This document shows, piece by piece, positions 43,120 through 52,874 of a DNA stretch of 64,000 nucleotides. A program made the translations under genes and the position numbers. Source of the DNA: Phycisphaerales bacterium (GTDB taxonomy: Bacteria; Planctomycetota; Phycisphaerae; Phycisphaerales; UBA1924); contig CANHCQ010000007.1 of NCBI GenBank assembly GCA_947459215.1, positions 82,276-146,275 of the forward strand, given 5' to 3'. The number at the start of each line of letters is the position of its first letter. The stretch's first letter is position 1. Under the pieces are notes generated by a model. The model did no database searches. It was not told where the DNA came from and was given only the letters and a program-made list of their open reading frames with translations.

Positions 43120-44082
43120 TCACTCACAGATCAACTGGTTGTACGCCGCCGCGAACAGCACGAAGTCCGCATCGTCGACAAACCCGTCGGCGTTCAGGTC
43201 TGCCGGGCATCCCGGCGCCATCCCCGGGTCGCCGCAGACGACGACGTCGTACTGCACCACGAAGATCTGAAAGTCCGCATCGTCGACGAACCCGTCGGAA
43301 TTGAGGTCCCCCGCGCAGGCGGATCCCGGCACGCCGTCCACGACAACATTGTCAAGCGCCCAGTACTCATCGGAGCTGTCGCCGAAGTTCTGTGTACCGC
43401 TGTAGCGTGTCCATTCCAGCGTCGCGGTCGCGCCCGTGGCGACGAAGGACGGGGCGGGATTCCCCGCTCCGCGTCCGAAGTAGTAGATGCCGCAATAGCC
43501 GCTGTAGCCAGGCCCTTCACGCCGTGAGAACTCGGCTCCGCTGAAGGCGGGAACATCGGCGCTGATTGGCGTGGTGAAACTCGAATCGGTGTACCGCTGC
43601 GGGGAGTACGCCCCGTAGTCACGGCCCTGATCGCCATTGGAGAAGGATGTATCAATGAGCCGCGTTCCGTTGGCGGCGAAGTACCACAGGTCGTTCCCGT
43701 AGCCCTGCGCCGCGCCATCCCACGAAGCCCCGACGAGCAGATCGAACGCGACCGTATAGGTCGCGCCCGGCTGAAGACCGCTGAGCGAAAGCGAAACGAT
43801 CTCTTTGCTGGATGGCGCCTTCGCGATGCCGTTCCCCAATCGCCCCAGCCACATCGATTGATTGGGCGAGCTCAAGCCACCGGCGTCGACGGGGAGGCTC
43901 GCACGCGTCGCGGTGACGAGCACGCCGCCGACCGTCATGCCGTTCAGCCCGGTCTCGAAATCGTTGGAGTAGACCGGAGCCTCAACAGCCGCCGATGCGG
44001 CGGTCAGGGAAGCGATCCACGCCGCGAGCATTCCAGCCCGCGAAAACAAGCCGCGAACGTTCTGATTCGTCGATGCGATCAT
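43120..44082 (-). CDS. secreted GC-type dockerin protein (PEP/Lectin-like body)
   Basis: 320 residues with a signal peptide (about 15-32). The body (about 35-245) is beta-rich, starting PVYSNDFETGLNGMTVGGV and ending YWALDNVVVDGVPG, the fold signature of choice-of-anchor/laminin-G-like domains. The end has two EF-hand repeats, CAGDLNSDGFVDDADF and CPADLNADGFVDDADF, finishing in LICE. Same dockerin class as the 27436 gene. GGGAGAAGGACC precedes the ATG. It likely binds Ca2+ and is displayed or secreted; no cohesin was seen in the window. Confidence 0.8.
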   Translation of the reverse strand: MIASTNQNVRGLFSRAGMLAAWIASLTAASAAVEAPVYSNDFETGLNGMTVGGVLVTATRASLPVDAGGLSSPNQSMWLGRLGNGIAKAPSSKEIVSLSLSGLQPGATYTVAFDLLVGASWDGAAQGYGNDLWYFAANGTRLIDTSFSNGDQGRDYGAYSPQRYTDSSFTTPISADVPAFSGAEFSRREGPGYSGYCGIYYFGRGAGNPAPSFVATGATATLEWTRYSGTQNFGDSSDEYWALDNVVVDGVPGSACAGDLNSDGFVDDADFQIFVVQYDVVVCGDPGMAPGCPADLNADGFVDDADFVLFAAAYNQLICE

Positions 44083-44411
44083 GGTCCTTCTCCCTCGTCC
44101 GGATCGAGGTCGCCATCGACGACGATTGCTGGAGCCTGATCAGCGTACACCCTTGTGCAAATCCAGGGGCCTGCACGACCGGCTGGTGCGTGCAATGTGC
44201 TGGCAACGAGATCGCACGCGGCTCTGGCCGAGCCGCGGATCGGTCTCGGAGAACACGGACGGGAGCGGGTCCGACCGCTGCTGTGGCGCAAGCCGCACAG
44301 CCCGCGCGGCTCGCGGTCCGAGAAGCACGCGAAACAAGCATCCGATCAACCGTTTCCCGCTACCGCCCGATGCTCCAGCACCGATCGCTTGATCGCCGCA
44401 GGAGATTCGCA
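44083..44411. other. intergenic region upstream of the PilZ gene
   Basis: 329 bp between divergent genes. No ORF with credible coding character, no RNA or repeat recognised. Promoters for both directions are expected but not identifiable. Confidence 0.45.
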
Positions 44412-45254
44412 ATGCCCGCAAGCCGCTCTCGCACCGAACGCTGGCGTGATTCGTTGCAGCAGATCCAGGACCGCAACGGCGGTATGGAGTTCACCATTGC
44501 CCGCCCGGGTCTCGATCCGCACTCGACCGCGGGTGACCTGCTTTGGCGGGTCCGTATCGTGAAACAGAACGACGCCGAGTTGGTGCTCGAAGCCCCGACC
44601 GCGATGGGCAGCACGATCCACCTCAACGCTGATGTGGAAGTGGTGTGCATCTTCTCGGTCGGCCAGAACCGTTGGATGTTCAAGTCCAAGACGCTGGGTA
44701 TGACCACATCCGCCGGCCCCGGACGTCAACTGATGGCTGCCGTCCGCATCGCCATGCCGGCCGATGTCGAGCGCTGCCGGCGCCGTGCCTACATGCGTGT
44801 CTCCACCGCTGAAGTGCGCCCGATCACCGTTGAGTGCTTTCCGCTCATCGATCCCGCCTCCGCAGTTGAAGCCGAGCGGGCCAGCCGAGACGCCATCCAG
44901 AACGCCGGTCGCGAATCGTCCGCCATGCCCAACGTTGGCCCCAGCTTCACGGCCACCCTCGTCAACATCGGCGGCGGCGGCGTGGGCCTCATGGTCCCTC
45001 GCGATCAATCCCGCGGCGTCGATCGCTCCAAGTTCATCTGGACCAGACTCGACCTCCGCCCCGAAATCGCCGCGCCGCTGGCGGTCACCGGACGCATTGT
45101 CCACACCCACCTGAACCACGAGCAGGACGTCTATCTCGGCGTCTCATTCGAGTTCGCCTTCCATGCGGCCCACAAGCCGTTCGTCGGTGATGTGCTCGTC
45201 AAGTACGCCGAGGGGATCGCGAACCAGCAGGTCGCCAGCCGCAAGGCGGCGTGA
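44412..45254 (+). CDS. PilZ-domain protein (YcgR-like)
   Basis: 280 residues. N-terminal part (about 20-115) resembles a YcgR-N/PilZN flagellar-brake domain, then a PilZ domain: CRRRAYMRVST (RRxxxR), VNIGGGGVGLMVP at the position of the D/NxSxxG motif, and HTHLNHEQDVYLGVSFEF. The central Ser of the second motif is replaced by Gly, so c-di-GMP affinity may be changed. An insert of about 35 residues separates the two motifs. CAGGAG precedes the ATG. It would be a natural receptor for the diguanylate cyclase encoded at 14201. Confidence 0.8.
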   Translation: MPASRSRTERWRDSLQQIQDRNGGMEFTIARPGLDPHSTAGDLLWRVRIVKQNDAELVLEAPTAMGSTIHLNADVEVVCIFSVGQNRWMFKSKTLGMTTSAGPGRQLMAAVRIAMPADVERCRRRAYMRVSTAEVRPITVECFPLIDPASAVEAERASRDAIQNAGRESSAMPNVGPSFTATLVNIGGGGVGLMVPRDQSRGVDRSKFIWTRLDLRPEIAAPLAVTGRIVHTHLNHEQDVYLGVSFEFAFHAAHKPFVGDVLVKYAEGIANQQVASRKAA

Positions 45255-45395
45255 ATCGCCTTGTCTATCGAGTGTCACGATCGGACCGGATCGGTGGTGA
45301 CGTCGTGGAGAGACTCCGGTCTCGAGCGGCGTTGCCCGGTTGGTGCCAGAGCAGACAAGCCGAGATAGACGACGCAAAGGCCGCTGCGACTCAAC

Positions 45396-45427
45396 GAAAA
45401 ACGCCCCGCATTGCGGGGCGTTTGTCT
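45396..45427. terminator. bidirectional intrinsic terminator
   Basis: AACGCCCCGC at 45400-45409 pairs with GCGGGGCGTT at 45413-45422. It is flanked by AAAA on the left and TTTGTCTT on the right, and stands between convergent genes. Confidence 0.85.
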
Positions 45428-45459
45428 TCACGACGGATCCAACAGGACGCTTCCGGGGC

Positions 45460-46281
45460 TTACGAGAACGTCCACTGCTTGTAATACTTCTTGTGCGGGT
45501 TGCCGAAGCGGTAGGGCCCGACGCGCATGTCGATCTGCCCTTCGTTGGTCTTGACGTTGACCTTGTTGGCGCCACGGTTCAGCACGCCCTTGAACGAGCC
45601 TGGCTTATGGACGCTGTGCTCGAGTTGGCCAGTCCACGCCGAGATGTTCGCCAGCATGCCGTTGCCGCTGAGGAGCTCGATCGTGCCGGCAGTTCCGGTG
45701 GGGAAGATGAGATCGACGTTGCCGCTGGCCGTGGAAATCGACACCGGTGCGGTGATGGGCTTGCCGGCTTCGAACTTCACAGCGCCACCGGGCAGGCCGG
45801 CGCCGCCGTTGTCGATCTGTACAGCGCCGGAGACCCCGCGCACATCCACGAGGCCTTCGGAGTTCTTGATCCGCACGCCGTCGCAAGAGGGAAGGACGAC
45901 AATGACCTGCACCCAGTGGTCCTTGATGTCGGGCGTGCGCTCGGTCGGGCGGACGGTCAAGACCGCGCGGCCGTCGGTTTCGGTGATCGCCGCGGTGACC
46001 CAGAGATTGCCGTCGTAGTTGGCCGTCGGCTCGCCGGTTCGGGACCCGCCGCGGGCAATCACCCGAGGCTGGGTTTCCTCGTTGTCGACATACACGAGCA
46101 CCGAGCCGCGGGGGTTCTCGACATCGAGAGCGACCGAGGGCGACCGTTCAAGGGCGTCGAGCCCCGAGACGGTGACCGGCGGGGCCGACTTGCAGCCGCC
46201 CAGGCCGAGGCTGGCAAGTCCGATCAAGGCCGCTGCGGCCACAGTTCGGGCCGCGATAAACCTGCTGGAAACCAATGTCAT
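45460..46281 (-). CDS. lipoprotein, DUF4097-like
   Basis: 273 residues with lipobox LGLGGCKS near residue 30. The body is a string of short beta strands with repeated GxVxVxN-type turns: VSGAVQIDNGGAG, SISTASGNVDLIFPTG, ELLSGNGML, the pattern of DUF4097 putative adhesin beta helices. The C-terminus (YRFGNPHKKYYKQWTFS) is basic and aromatic. GGAG precedes the ATG. An outer-membrane-anchored adhesin or scaffold is possible. Confidence 0.65.
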   Translation of the reverse strand: MTLVSSRFIAARTVAAAALIGLASLGLGGCKSAPPVTVSGLDALERSPSVALDVENPRGSVLVYVDNEETQPRVIARGGSRTGEPTANYDGNLWVTAAITETDGRAVLTVRPTERTPDIKDHWVQVIVVLPSCDGVRIKNSEGLVDVRGVSGAVQIDNGGAGLPGGAVKFEAGKPITAPVSISTASGNVDLIFPTGTAGTIELLSGNGMLANISAWTGQLEHSVHKPGSFKGVLNRGANKVNVKTNEGQIDMRVGPYRFGNPHKKYYKQWTFS

Positions 46282-46873
46282 GCTTCGAAGCTCCGTTCGT
46301 CGTTCACCCGTGACGGCAAAGGAGGGCCGGGCGGGGTGCTAGGGATGATGGGGTGGTGGGGAAATGACTGGGTGACCTGAGAATCGGCCGAGGCCGGGGT
46401 CTGGCCGCATTTTCGGCCGAAGCGTCCCCTGGCTTTGGGAAGCGACGGTGTTGGGGCACAATTCCTGAACACGCTGCGTCGGTTTGCGGTAAGATACGCC
46501 GAACTGGGCGCAGGCCCGGACAAAGTACGACTGAAAGTTTGAGAACTCGTTTTCGACCAGGGACATCCGCAGACTGACACGAGAGTTGGAGTTTCGAGCG
46601 TTGTTCATCCGCCGCCAAGGCGACGCGAGCGACCGAGACCCGAGCCAAGTTCGACCGCGGCACAGCCGTTGTTCGGGCGATAGGCGAAGGAACGGACGCA
46701 CCCGCACGCCAGCCGCGACGGATTTTCCGGGGCAGGATTGGCAAACCCATCGGCAAGGACGCATGGCCTCACGCAACGACCAAGTTCGAGCCGGTGAGTA
46801 GACGATCAACGCAGCGATCCGCTCGCGCCAGTGTGCCGCACGTTCCGGTCGATCCCTGAAAGGGGGATCGCCC
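46282..46873. other. long intergenic region upstream of RNase Y gene
   Basis: 592 bp. Open frames here are short or shadows and lack protein-like composition. No RNA family or repeat is recognised. It presumably holds the rny promoter. Confidence 0.45.
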
Positions 46874-48475
46874 GTGGCTCTCTTCGCACTCACCGCACCG
46901 CTCACGTTGGCCCTGGAAGGCCCGGCGCTCATCGGCTCCATCGCCGGGGCGGCCGCTGTCGCCCTCGTCATTGGCTTTACGATCGCTCGCGTGCTCGGGG
47001 CCTCCGCCCTGTCGGCCGCAAAGGCGAAGGCCGGCGAGACCGTCGTCCGGGCTGAACAGGAAGCCCGGATCGCCGCCGAGAAGATCCGCGTCGACGCCGA
47101 GAAGCAGCTGCTCGAGCGCAAGGCCGCGATCGAGAAGGAAATTGAGTCCGAGCGTGACGAAAGCCGCGAGGCCGAGCGCCGCCTTCAGAAGCGCGAGGAC
47201 GCCTTTGACCGCAAGGAAGAGTCCTTCACCCAGAAGGAGCTGGCCGTCACGCGGCAGGCCGAGTCGCTCAAGGCCCGCGAGCAGAACATGCAGGCCCGGG
47301 AGACGGAACTCGACCGGATCATCAAAGAACAGAAGGACAAACTGTTCCAATTGACCGGCCTCACCCCCGATCAGGCCCGGGCAGAACTCCTGGTGAAGGT
47401 CGAGGAAGATTCCCGCCACGAGGTCTCCAAGGTCGTTCGCAAGATCACCGAGACAGCCGAAACCGAGGCCCGCGAAAAAGCCCGCGAAATCACCCTCATG
47501 GCGGTGCAGCGCTACGCCACCGAGCACACGTCGGACGCCACCGTCCGCACCGTCGCCATCCCCTCCGACGACATGAAGGGCCGGATCATCGGCCGCGAGG
47601 GCCGAAACATCCGCGCGATCGAAAAGGCGACCGGCGCCGACATCATCGTGGACGACACGCCCGGCGTCATCGTCGTCTCGTGCTTCGACAAGATCCGCCA
47701 AGCCACCGCCGTTGAATCGCTCGAGCGCCTCATCGCTGACGGCCGCATGCACCCGACCCGCATCGAAGAAGTCGTCGAAAAGGTCAAGAGCGAGATCAAC
47801 GAGAAGGTGATCAAGTTCGGCCGCGACGGCGTGCTCGAGGCCAACCTCCGCGGCATCCATCCCAAGGTCAGCGAAGCCATGGGCAAGCTCGCCTACCGCA
47901 CGTCGTACGGCCAGAACGTCCTGCGTCACTCCATCGAGGTCGCGTACCTCTGCCAGATCATCGCCGACCAGCTCGGCCTCGACGGCACGATTGCACGCCG
48001 CTGCGGTTTCCTCCACGACATCGGCAAGGCCATGGACCACGAGATGGAGGGCGGCCACCCCAAGATCGGCATGGACTTCGCCCGCCAGTACGGTGAGAAG
48101 GAACCGGTCCTGAACGCCATCGGCGGCCACCACGCCGACATCCCGTCGACCAGCTTCTACACGCCGATCGTCATGGCCGCCGATGCCGTGTCGTCGGCTC
48201 GCCCCGGCGCCCGCCGCGAGAGCATGGAGAAGTACGTCCAGCGCCTCAACGAGCTGCAGGACATCGCCATGGGCTTCCGCGGCGTGAACGAGGCCCACGC
48301 GATTCAGGCTGGCCGCGAGGTCCGCGTCATGGTCGACGCCAACCGCGTCAACGACGATGAGGCGTTCCTCATCGCCCACAAGATCGCCAAACGCGTCAGC
48401 GAAGAGATGACCTTCCCCGGCGAAATCAAGGTCACCGTCCTCCGCGAGACCCGCGCCATCGAGGTCGCACGCTGA
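46874..48475 (+). CDS. rny: ribonuclease Y
   Basis: 533 residues, membrane-anchored endoribonuclease that initiates mRNA decay. N-terminal transmembrane segment (about 20-42), long charged coiled coil to about 200, KH domain with GRIIGREGRNIRAIEKATGA, and HD domain with HSIEVAYLCQ and GFLHDIGKAMDHE (metal ligands), then GGHHADI. The GTG start has AAAGGGGGATC upstream. Length matches the family. Confidence 0.94.
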   Translation: MALFALTAPLTLALEGPALIGSIAGAAAVALVIGFTIARVLGASALSAAKAKAGETVVRAEQEARIAAEKIRVDAEKQLLERKAAIEKEIESERDESREAERRLQKREDAFDRKEESFTQKELAVTRQAESLKAREQNMQARETELDRIIKEQKDKLFQLTGLTPDQARAELLVKVEEDSRHEVSKVVRKITETAETEAREKAREITLMAVQRYATEHTSDATVRTVAIPSDDMKGRIIGREGRNIRAIEKATGADIIVDDTPGVIVVSCFDKIRQATAVESLERLIADGRMHPTRIEEVVEKVKSEINEKVIKFGRDGVLEANLRGIHPKVSEAMGKLAYRTSYGQNVLRHSIEVAYLCQIIADQLGLDGTIARRCGFLHDIGKAMDHEMEGGHPKIGMDFARQYGEKEPVLNAIGGHHADIPSTSFYTPIVMAADAVSSARPGARRESMEKYVQRLNELQDIAMGFRGVNEAHAIQAGREVRVMVDANRVNDDEAFLIAHKIAKRVSEEMTFPGEIKVTVLRETRAIEVAR

Positions 48476-48552
48476 TCCATTCCGCTTCCGTCTCGCCCGT
48501 GCGGCCGCCCCCGGCGGCCCGTCAGCCGCACCAAAGTCACAGAGAACTCCCA

Positions 48553-49989
48553 ATGCCCATCAACGTCGATCAGGTCCTCAGCCGCTTGGAGTCGCAGGAG
48601 AAGCAGCAGATCCAGGAACTGATGGACTGGCTGCGCATTCCGAGCATCAGCACCGATCCGGCGTATCGCTCGCACTGCCGCCGGGCGGCGCAGTGGGCCT
48701 CGGATCACTTGACCGCCAGCGGCTTCACCTCGGCGCTCCGTGAGACCGGCACACAGGCCAACCCCGGGCACCCGATTGTGCTCGCCCACGCGCCGGGCGA
48801 TCCGTCGTACAAAGGACCTCATGTCCTCTTCTATGGCCACTACGACGTCCAGCCGGTGGATCCGCTCGACCTCTGGGAGTCTCCTCCGTTCGAGCCCAAG
48901 CTCATTGAGACGGGAACCGCCAGCGGACCCGGTCCGCGGATCGTCGCCCGTGGCGCGGTCGACGACAAGGGGCAAGTGATGATGTTCCTCTCCGCGATGC
49001 GGGCGTGGAAGGAAATCGGCGGTCTCGCGGCGGGCGGCGTGAAGATGACCGTCCTGCTCGAAGGCGAAGAAGAGTCCGGCAGCGTCAATCTCGACGCGTT
49101 CCTCGACGCCAACAAAGCCGAACTCTCCAAGTGCACCGTCTGCCTGATCTCCGACACCGGCATGCTTGGCCGCGGACGCCCCGCCATCACCTACGGCGTG
49201 CGCGGGTTGGCCTACACCGAGGTCGTGCTCCACGCGGCGAATCAGGACCTGCACTCTGGCCTCTGGGGTGGCCGCTGTCCCAACCCGATCAGCGAGTTGA
49301 CCAAGGTGCTGGCTCAGCTCTGGGACAACGACCGCAAGGTCACGATCCCCGGCTTCTACGACCGCGTGCGTCCGATCACGCAAGGCGAGCGCGATGCCTG
49401 GAAGAACCTGAACATCGACGCCGCCGAAAGTCTGAGCAAGATCGGCCTGGGACCCGAGGCCAACGTCGGTGAAACCGGCTACTCCGCCACCGAGCGCGAA
49501 TGGGCACGCCCGACGGCGGAGATCAACGGCATTGTCGGCGGCTACACCGGCAAGGGCGCCAAGACCGTCATCCCCGCGTATGCCAGCGCCAAGGTGAGTT
49601 TCCGCCTCGTCGCCGATCAAGACCCGGTGCAGGTCACCGAGGCATTCTTCAAATGGTGCAAGGACCGCACACCCGCGGGCTGCCGATGGGAGCTCATTGA
49701 CCATCACGGTGGTCACCCTGCGACGGTGCGGACCGATTCGAAGGAGCTGTCCGCGGCGGTGCGGGCTATAGACCGGGCCACGGGACGCAAGGCCGAACTC
49801 ATCAAGAGCGGCGGTTCGATCCCCGTCGCCGGATCGCTGAAGAGCAAACTCGGCGTCGAGACGATCTTCATGGGTTTCGGGCTGGAGGACGACCGCGTCC
49901 ACTCGCCCAACGAAAAGTTCGAACTCGAGTGCCTCCGGACGGGCACGCGGAGCCACGCGATGTTCGTGGATGAGCTTCGGAAGCTCTGA
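48553..49989 (+). CDS. M20-family dipeptidase
   Basis: 478-residue di-zinc peptidase of the M20 ArgE/DapE/carnosinase group. Metal-site motifs: FYGHYDVQPVDPLDLW (about 95), RGAVDDKGQVMMFL (about 140), GEEESGS (about 178), and SDTGM (about 205); the terminal ligand is in DRVHSPNEKF. The dimerisation domain lies between, with HSGLWGGRCPNPISEL. It is most like cytosolic nonspecific dipeptidases and predicted M20 dipeptidases of planctomycetes. The start is placed at ATG 48553, at the onset of family similarity. Confidence 0.9.
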   Translation: MPINVDQVLSRLESQEKQQIQELMDWLRIPSISTDPAYRSHCRRAAQWASDHLTASGFTSALRETGTQANPGHPIVLAHAPGDPSYKGPHVLFYGHYDVQPVDPLDLWESPPFEPKLIETGTASGPGPRIVARGAVDDKGQVMMFLSAMRAWKEIGGLAAGGVKMTVLLEGEEESGSVNLDAFLDANKAELSKCTVCLISDTGMLGRGRPAITYGVRGLAYTEVVLHAANQDLHSGLWGGRCPNPISELTKVLAQLWDNDRKVTIPGFYDRVRPITQGERDAWKNLNIDAAESLSKIGLGPEANVGETGYSATEREWARPTAEINGIVGGYTGKGAKTVIPAYASAKVSFRLVADQDPVQVTEAFFKWCKDRTPAGCRWELIDHHGGHPATVRTDSKELSAAVRAIDRATGRKAELIKSGGSIPVAGSLKSKLGVETIFMGFGLEDDRVHSPNEKFELECLRTGTRSHAMFVDELRKL

Positions 49990-50018
49990 ACGCCGTTGTG
50001 TAGGGCTTGCGGGCGACG

Positions 50019-50294
50019 CTAGTGCTTGGCGTGCGACGAGGGGCCGTGAGGCTTCGATGCTTGCTTCACGCCGGCGCTGGTCGGGCTGAGTTCAACTTCG
50101 CCGGACTGAGCGGCTTCTTGCAACGCCTTGAGCTTCGCGTAGTACTGGGTCCGCAGACGGGCGACGTTGACCTGAAGGTCGTGCACGTACGACTGATTGC
50201 GGATAACCGAGGCGAGGGTATAGAGCATCGCCAAGACGCCCGCGAGCGAAAGGGCGGCGACGACGATCCATGAATTACCCAGAACCTCGGCCAT
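50019..50294 (-). CDS. small single-span membrane protein
   Basis: 91 residues: a transmembrane helix (about 8-30, WIVVAALSLAGVLAMLYTLA), then a helical segment with heptads (YVHDLQVNVARLRTQYYAKL) and a polar His/Lys-rich tail. No family recognised. Divergent from the large membrane protein gene that begins at 50421. The real start is the ATG at 50294; the same strand stays open much further but only as a shadow. Confidence 0.6.
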   Translation of the reverse strand: MAEVLGNSWIVVAALSLAGVLAMLYTLASVIRNQSYVHDLQVNVARLRTQYYAKLKALQEAAQSGEVELSPTSAGVKQASKPHGPSSHAKH

Positions 50295-50420
50295 GACACC
50301 GAGAATCGGATCGGGACGTTGCCGACTTTCGCCGGATGCGACAGGTTCGGTGCGAATCGCGCGAACCGCGTGGCTTGGCTCGACGCATCGTCCCCGGCGA
50401 CCCTTTAGAATGCTCCAACC

Positions 50421-52874
50421 ATGGCACGGAAGCGACAGATCGGGGTGGCGCGGGCGGCACAGGTTTCCGGGCGATTCGCCGGGCCCTGGATGGCGTGGCT
50501 GATTGCGATCGCCCTGTCGGTTCTCGGCGGTTTCGCGGTGCCCGCCAAGGCCCAGAACACCATCCCCGATGAGGTTCGCATCGACGTCGGCGAGTTCGGC
50601 GTCGGGAACATCGCACGCGCGGGTGACTGGTGCGGTCTGCGACTCAAGCTCACCGACTCGGCCTCGAAGCAGCGCGAGGTTCTGGTGGGTGTGTCTTTGG
50701 ATGATGCCGACAAGGACAAGGCGGTCTATTCGCGGCTGCTGACGCTCAACCCGGGCGTCGCGCAGGACGCCTGGTTCTACTTCCGGCTGCCGTTCTGGTT
50801 TCCGCCGGGTGAGGCGGTGCTCGTCCAAATCAACGAGCCGATCAGCGACGATTCGATGGCGGCGGGAGCACGGCCGGGGCGACTGCTCGCCCGGAAACTG
50901 GTGACCAGCACAGGCCGTATCGCCGAGCCCAGCCGAGGACTCTTCGCCATCATCGGCACCAACGAAATGGGCCTTCGTCAGTACGCGGCACAGGCGGGAG
51001 CCGGACAGCCGTGGCCCGCGCTTGGCCATGAAGTGACCGACTCAGCCAGCGGGATCGCGGTCCGGTCGCTTCCCGATCGATGGCTCGCCTGGGCCCCTTT
51101 CGAGGCCGTGTTCTGGGGCGACTCGCCGGGCGGGTCGGAGGCTGACGTCAGCCAGCTCCGCGGCGAGCGAACGCGTGCGCTCAAGGAGTGGGTGCAGCGC
51201 GGCGGGCATCTCATCATCGTGCTGCCTCCGACCGGACAAGCATGGACCAACGCCGCGACCAATGAGATTCTCGACATCCTGCCCGCGGTGAACATCGCGC
51301 GCCGTGAGGGTGTCGACCTGGCCGAGTATCGCCCGCTGATCGTGCGATCACCCGACGCCCCGCTGCCTCGATCGGCGGTGGTGCACACGTTCGAGCCCAA
51401 GGCCGACGCGGCTCCCGGCGAGGCGATGCGCATTCTGAACGGACCAAAGGGTGACTGCGTGGTCGCCCGGAGGCTTGTGGGAACGGGTGCGGTGACCCTG
51501 GTCGGACTGGACTTCTCGTCGCGATTGCTCAGTCAGGGCGGTTCGCTCGATGCGGACGTCTTCTGGCACCGCGTGCTCGGCCGGCGCGGGATTCTCTCGC
51601 CCGATACCAAAGACGTCGTCCCGCGCAGCCAGAACGAGGCATATGTCGACCGCGTGATCGCATCGCAGGTGTCCAAGCGCGGCACCGCGGCGACGGGTTT
51701 GTTCCTCGGTGTTCTGCTTTTCGTGCTGTACTGGGTCGTCGCCGGACCGGTCGGTTTCGCGGCGCTCAAGTCTCGAAACGCGCAGCGCTTTGCGTGGGTC
51801 GGGTTCGTTGGAATCGCCATCGTCTTCACCGGGATCGCCTTCGGAGCGGCGACGTGGTTCCGGCCGACGAAGTTCGAAGCCACGCATCTCACGGTGCTCG
51901 ATCACGTCTATGGGCAGCGCATCCAGCGGGCCCGATCGTGGATGGCGCTGATGCTCCCGCGTGACGGCGCGGTGACGCTCGTCGCGCCGGATTCCGAGGG
52001 CGCGATGCAGGCTCCCGCCAGCCGTCGTGAACTTGGCGGCGTGCTCGCGCCGTGGGACCCCGTGGGCGCGAGCGAGCGCAGCGGGTTTCTTGATGCCCGC
52101 GATTACCGCATCGACGCCCGGGACCCGACGCGGCTGGACCTCCCGTCGCGATCGACGGTGAAGCTCGCCCAACTCGATTGGGCTGGTGCGCCGCGGTGGA
52201 AGATGCCCAGGCCCGTGCATGAACAGGGAATCACCGCCGACGGCAGCAAGCTCCTCGGTGCACTCGTGCACGAGTTGCCGGGCACGCTGACAGAGGTTCT
52301 GATTGCACATGTCCAGGGTCAGCGGGTACTGGGGGCTGATCTGCGGCCACGGCTTGTCTCCAATGTTCAGTTCTGGAAGTATCCCACGCCATGGGCCCCG
52401 AATACGCCCATCGATCTCACCAAAGAAACCGCGCAGGCCGCCGCTGGAAATGCCGGTGAACTGTGGCTTGCCGGCCTGGTGCCGCTCTCCCAAGCCGGCT
52501 TCGGCATGCAGGCGTCGGATCCTCGCTTCTTCCGTGACCTCCCGGGGGCCATGAACGCTGCGTCCTTTTACACGCAGTTTGGGATCCCCGACGACGTCAA
52601 GGGCAACAGCGGCATGTCCGCCGGCGTCGTGCGCCGCGAGGCTACCCACGGCATGGACCTGGGCCGCTGGTTTACTCAACCGTGCATCATCGTGATCGGG
52701 TACTTGGTCGATCCGAACCTGGACGCGCCCATTTCGACGTACATCGATGGCAAAGCCGTACCTGCACGCGGCACGACCGTGGTGCGTTGGGTCTATCCGC
52801 TGCCCGACAACCCGCCCAAGGAGCGGGCGAACGAGGATGCGGCGCCGAAGGAACCTACCGGCACGCCGCGATGA
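50421..52874 (+). CDS. large membrane protein of unknown function
   Basis: 817 residues. Signal or anchor (about 22-43), a beta-rich extracytoplasmic part, a region around 230-330 with WVQRGGHLIIVLPP that resembles a class I glutamine-amidotransferase-like fold, and two transmembrane helices near 420-490 (GLFLGVLLFVLYWVVAGPVGFAAL). The rest is a second soluble domain. Such proteins occur in planctomycetes and resemble aerotolerance or BatD-type neighbours, but no MoxR/DUF58 genes are adjacent here. The stop overlaps the convergent C26 gene by 20 bases. ATG start; function unknown. Confidence 0.65.
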   Translation: MARKRQIGVARAAQVSGRFAGPWMAWLIAIALSVLGGFAVPAKAQNTIPDEVRIDVGEFGVGNIARAGDWCGLRLKLTDSASKQREVLVGVSLDDADKDKAVYSRLLTLNPGVAQDAWFYFRLPFWFPPGEAVLVQINEPISDDSMAAGARPGRLLARKLVTSTGRIAEPSRGLFAIIGTNEMGLRQYAAQAGAGQPWPALGHEVTDSASGIAVRSLPDRWLAWAPFEAVFWGDSPGGSEADVSQLRGERTRALKEWVQRGGHLIIVLPPTGQAWTNAATNEILDILPAVNIARREGVDLAEYRPLIVRSPDAPLPRSAVVHTFEPKADAAPGEAMRILNGPKGDCVVARRLVGTGAVTLVGLDFSSRLLSQGGSLDADVFWHRVLGRRGILSPDTKDVVPRSQNEAYVDRVIASQVSKRGTAATGLFLGVLLFVLYWVVAGPVGFAALKSRNAQRFAWVGFVGIAIVFTGIAFGAATWFRPTKFEATHLTVLDHVYGQRIQRARSWMALMLPRDGAVTLVAPDSEGAMQAPASRRELGGVLAPWDPVGASERSGFLDARDYRIDARDPTRLDLPSRSTVKLAQLDWAGAPRWKMPRPVHEQGITADGSKLLGALVHELPGTLTEVLIAHVQGQRVLGADLRPRLVSNVQFWKYPTPWAPNTPIDLTKETAQAAAGNAGELWLAGLVPLSQAGFGMQASDPRFFRDLPGAMNAASFYTQFGIPDDVKGNSGMSAGVVRREATHGMDLGRWFTQPCIIVIGYLVDPNLDAPISTYIDGKAVPARGTTVVRWVYPLPDNPPKERANEDAAPKEPTGTPR

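Noticed and set aside
46282..46873. Small RNA or riboswitch upstream of rny
   Set aside because: No conserved fold or motif recognised; only the length of the gap suggests something.
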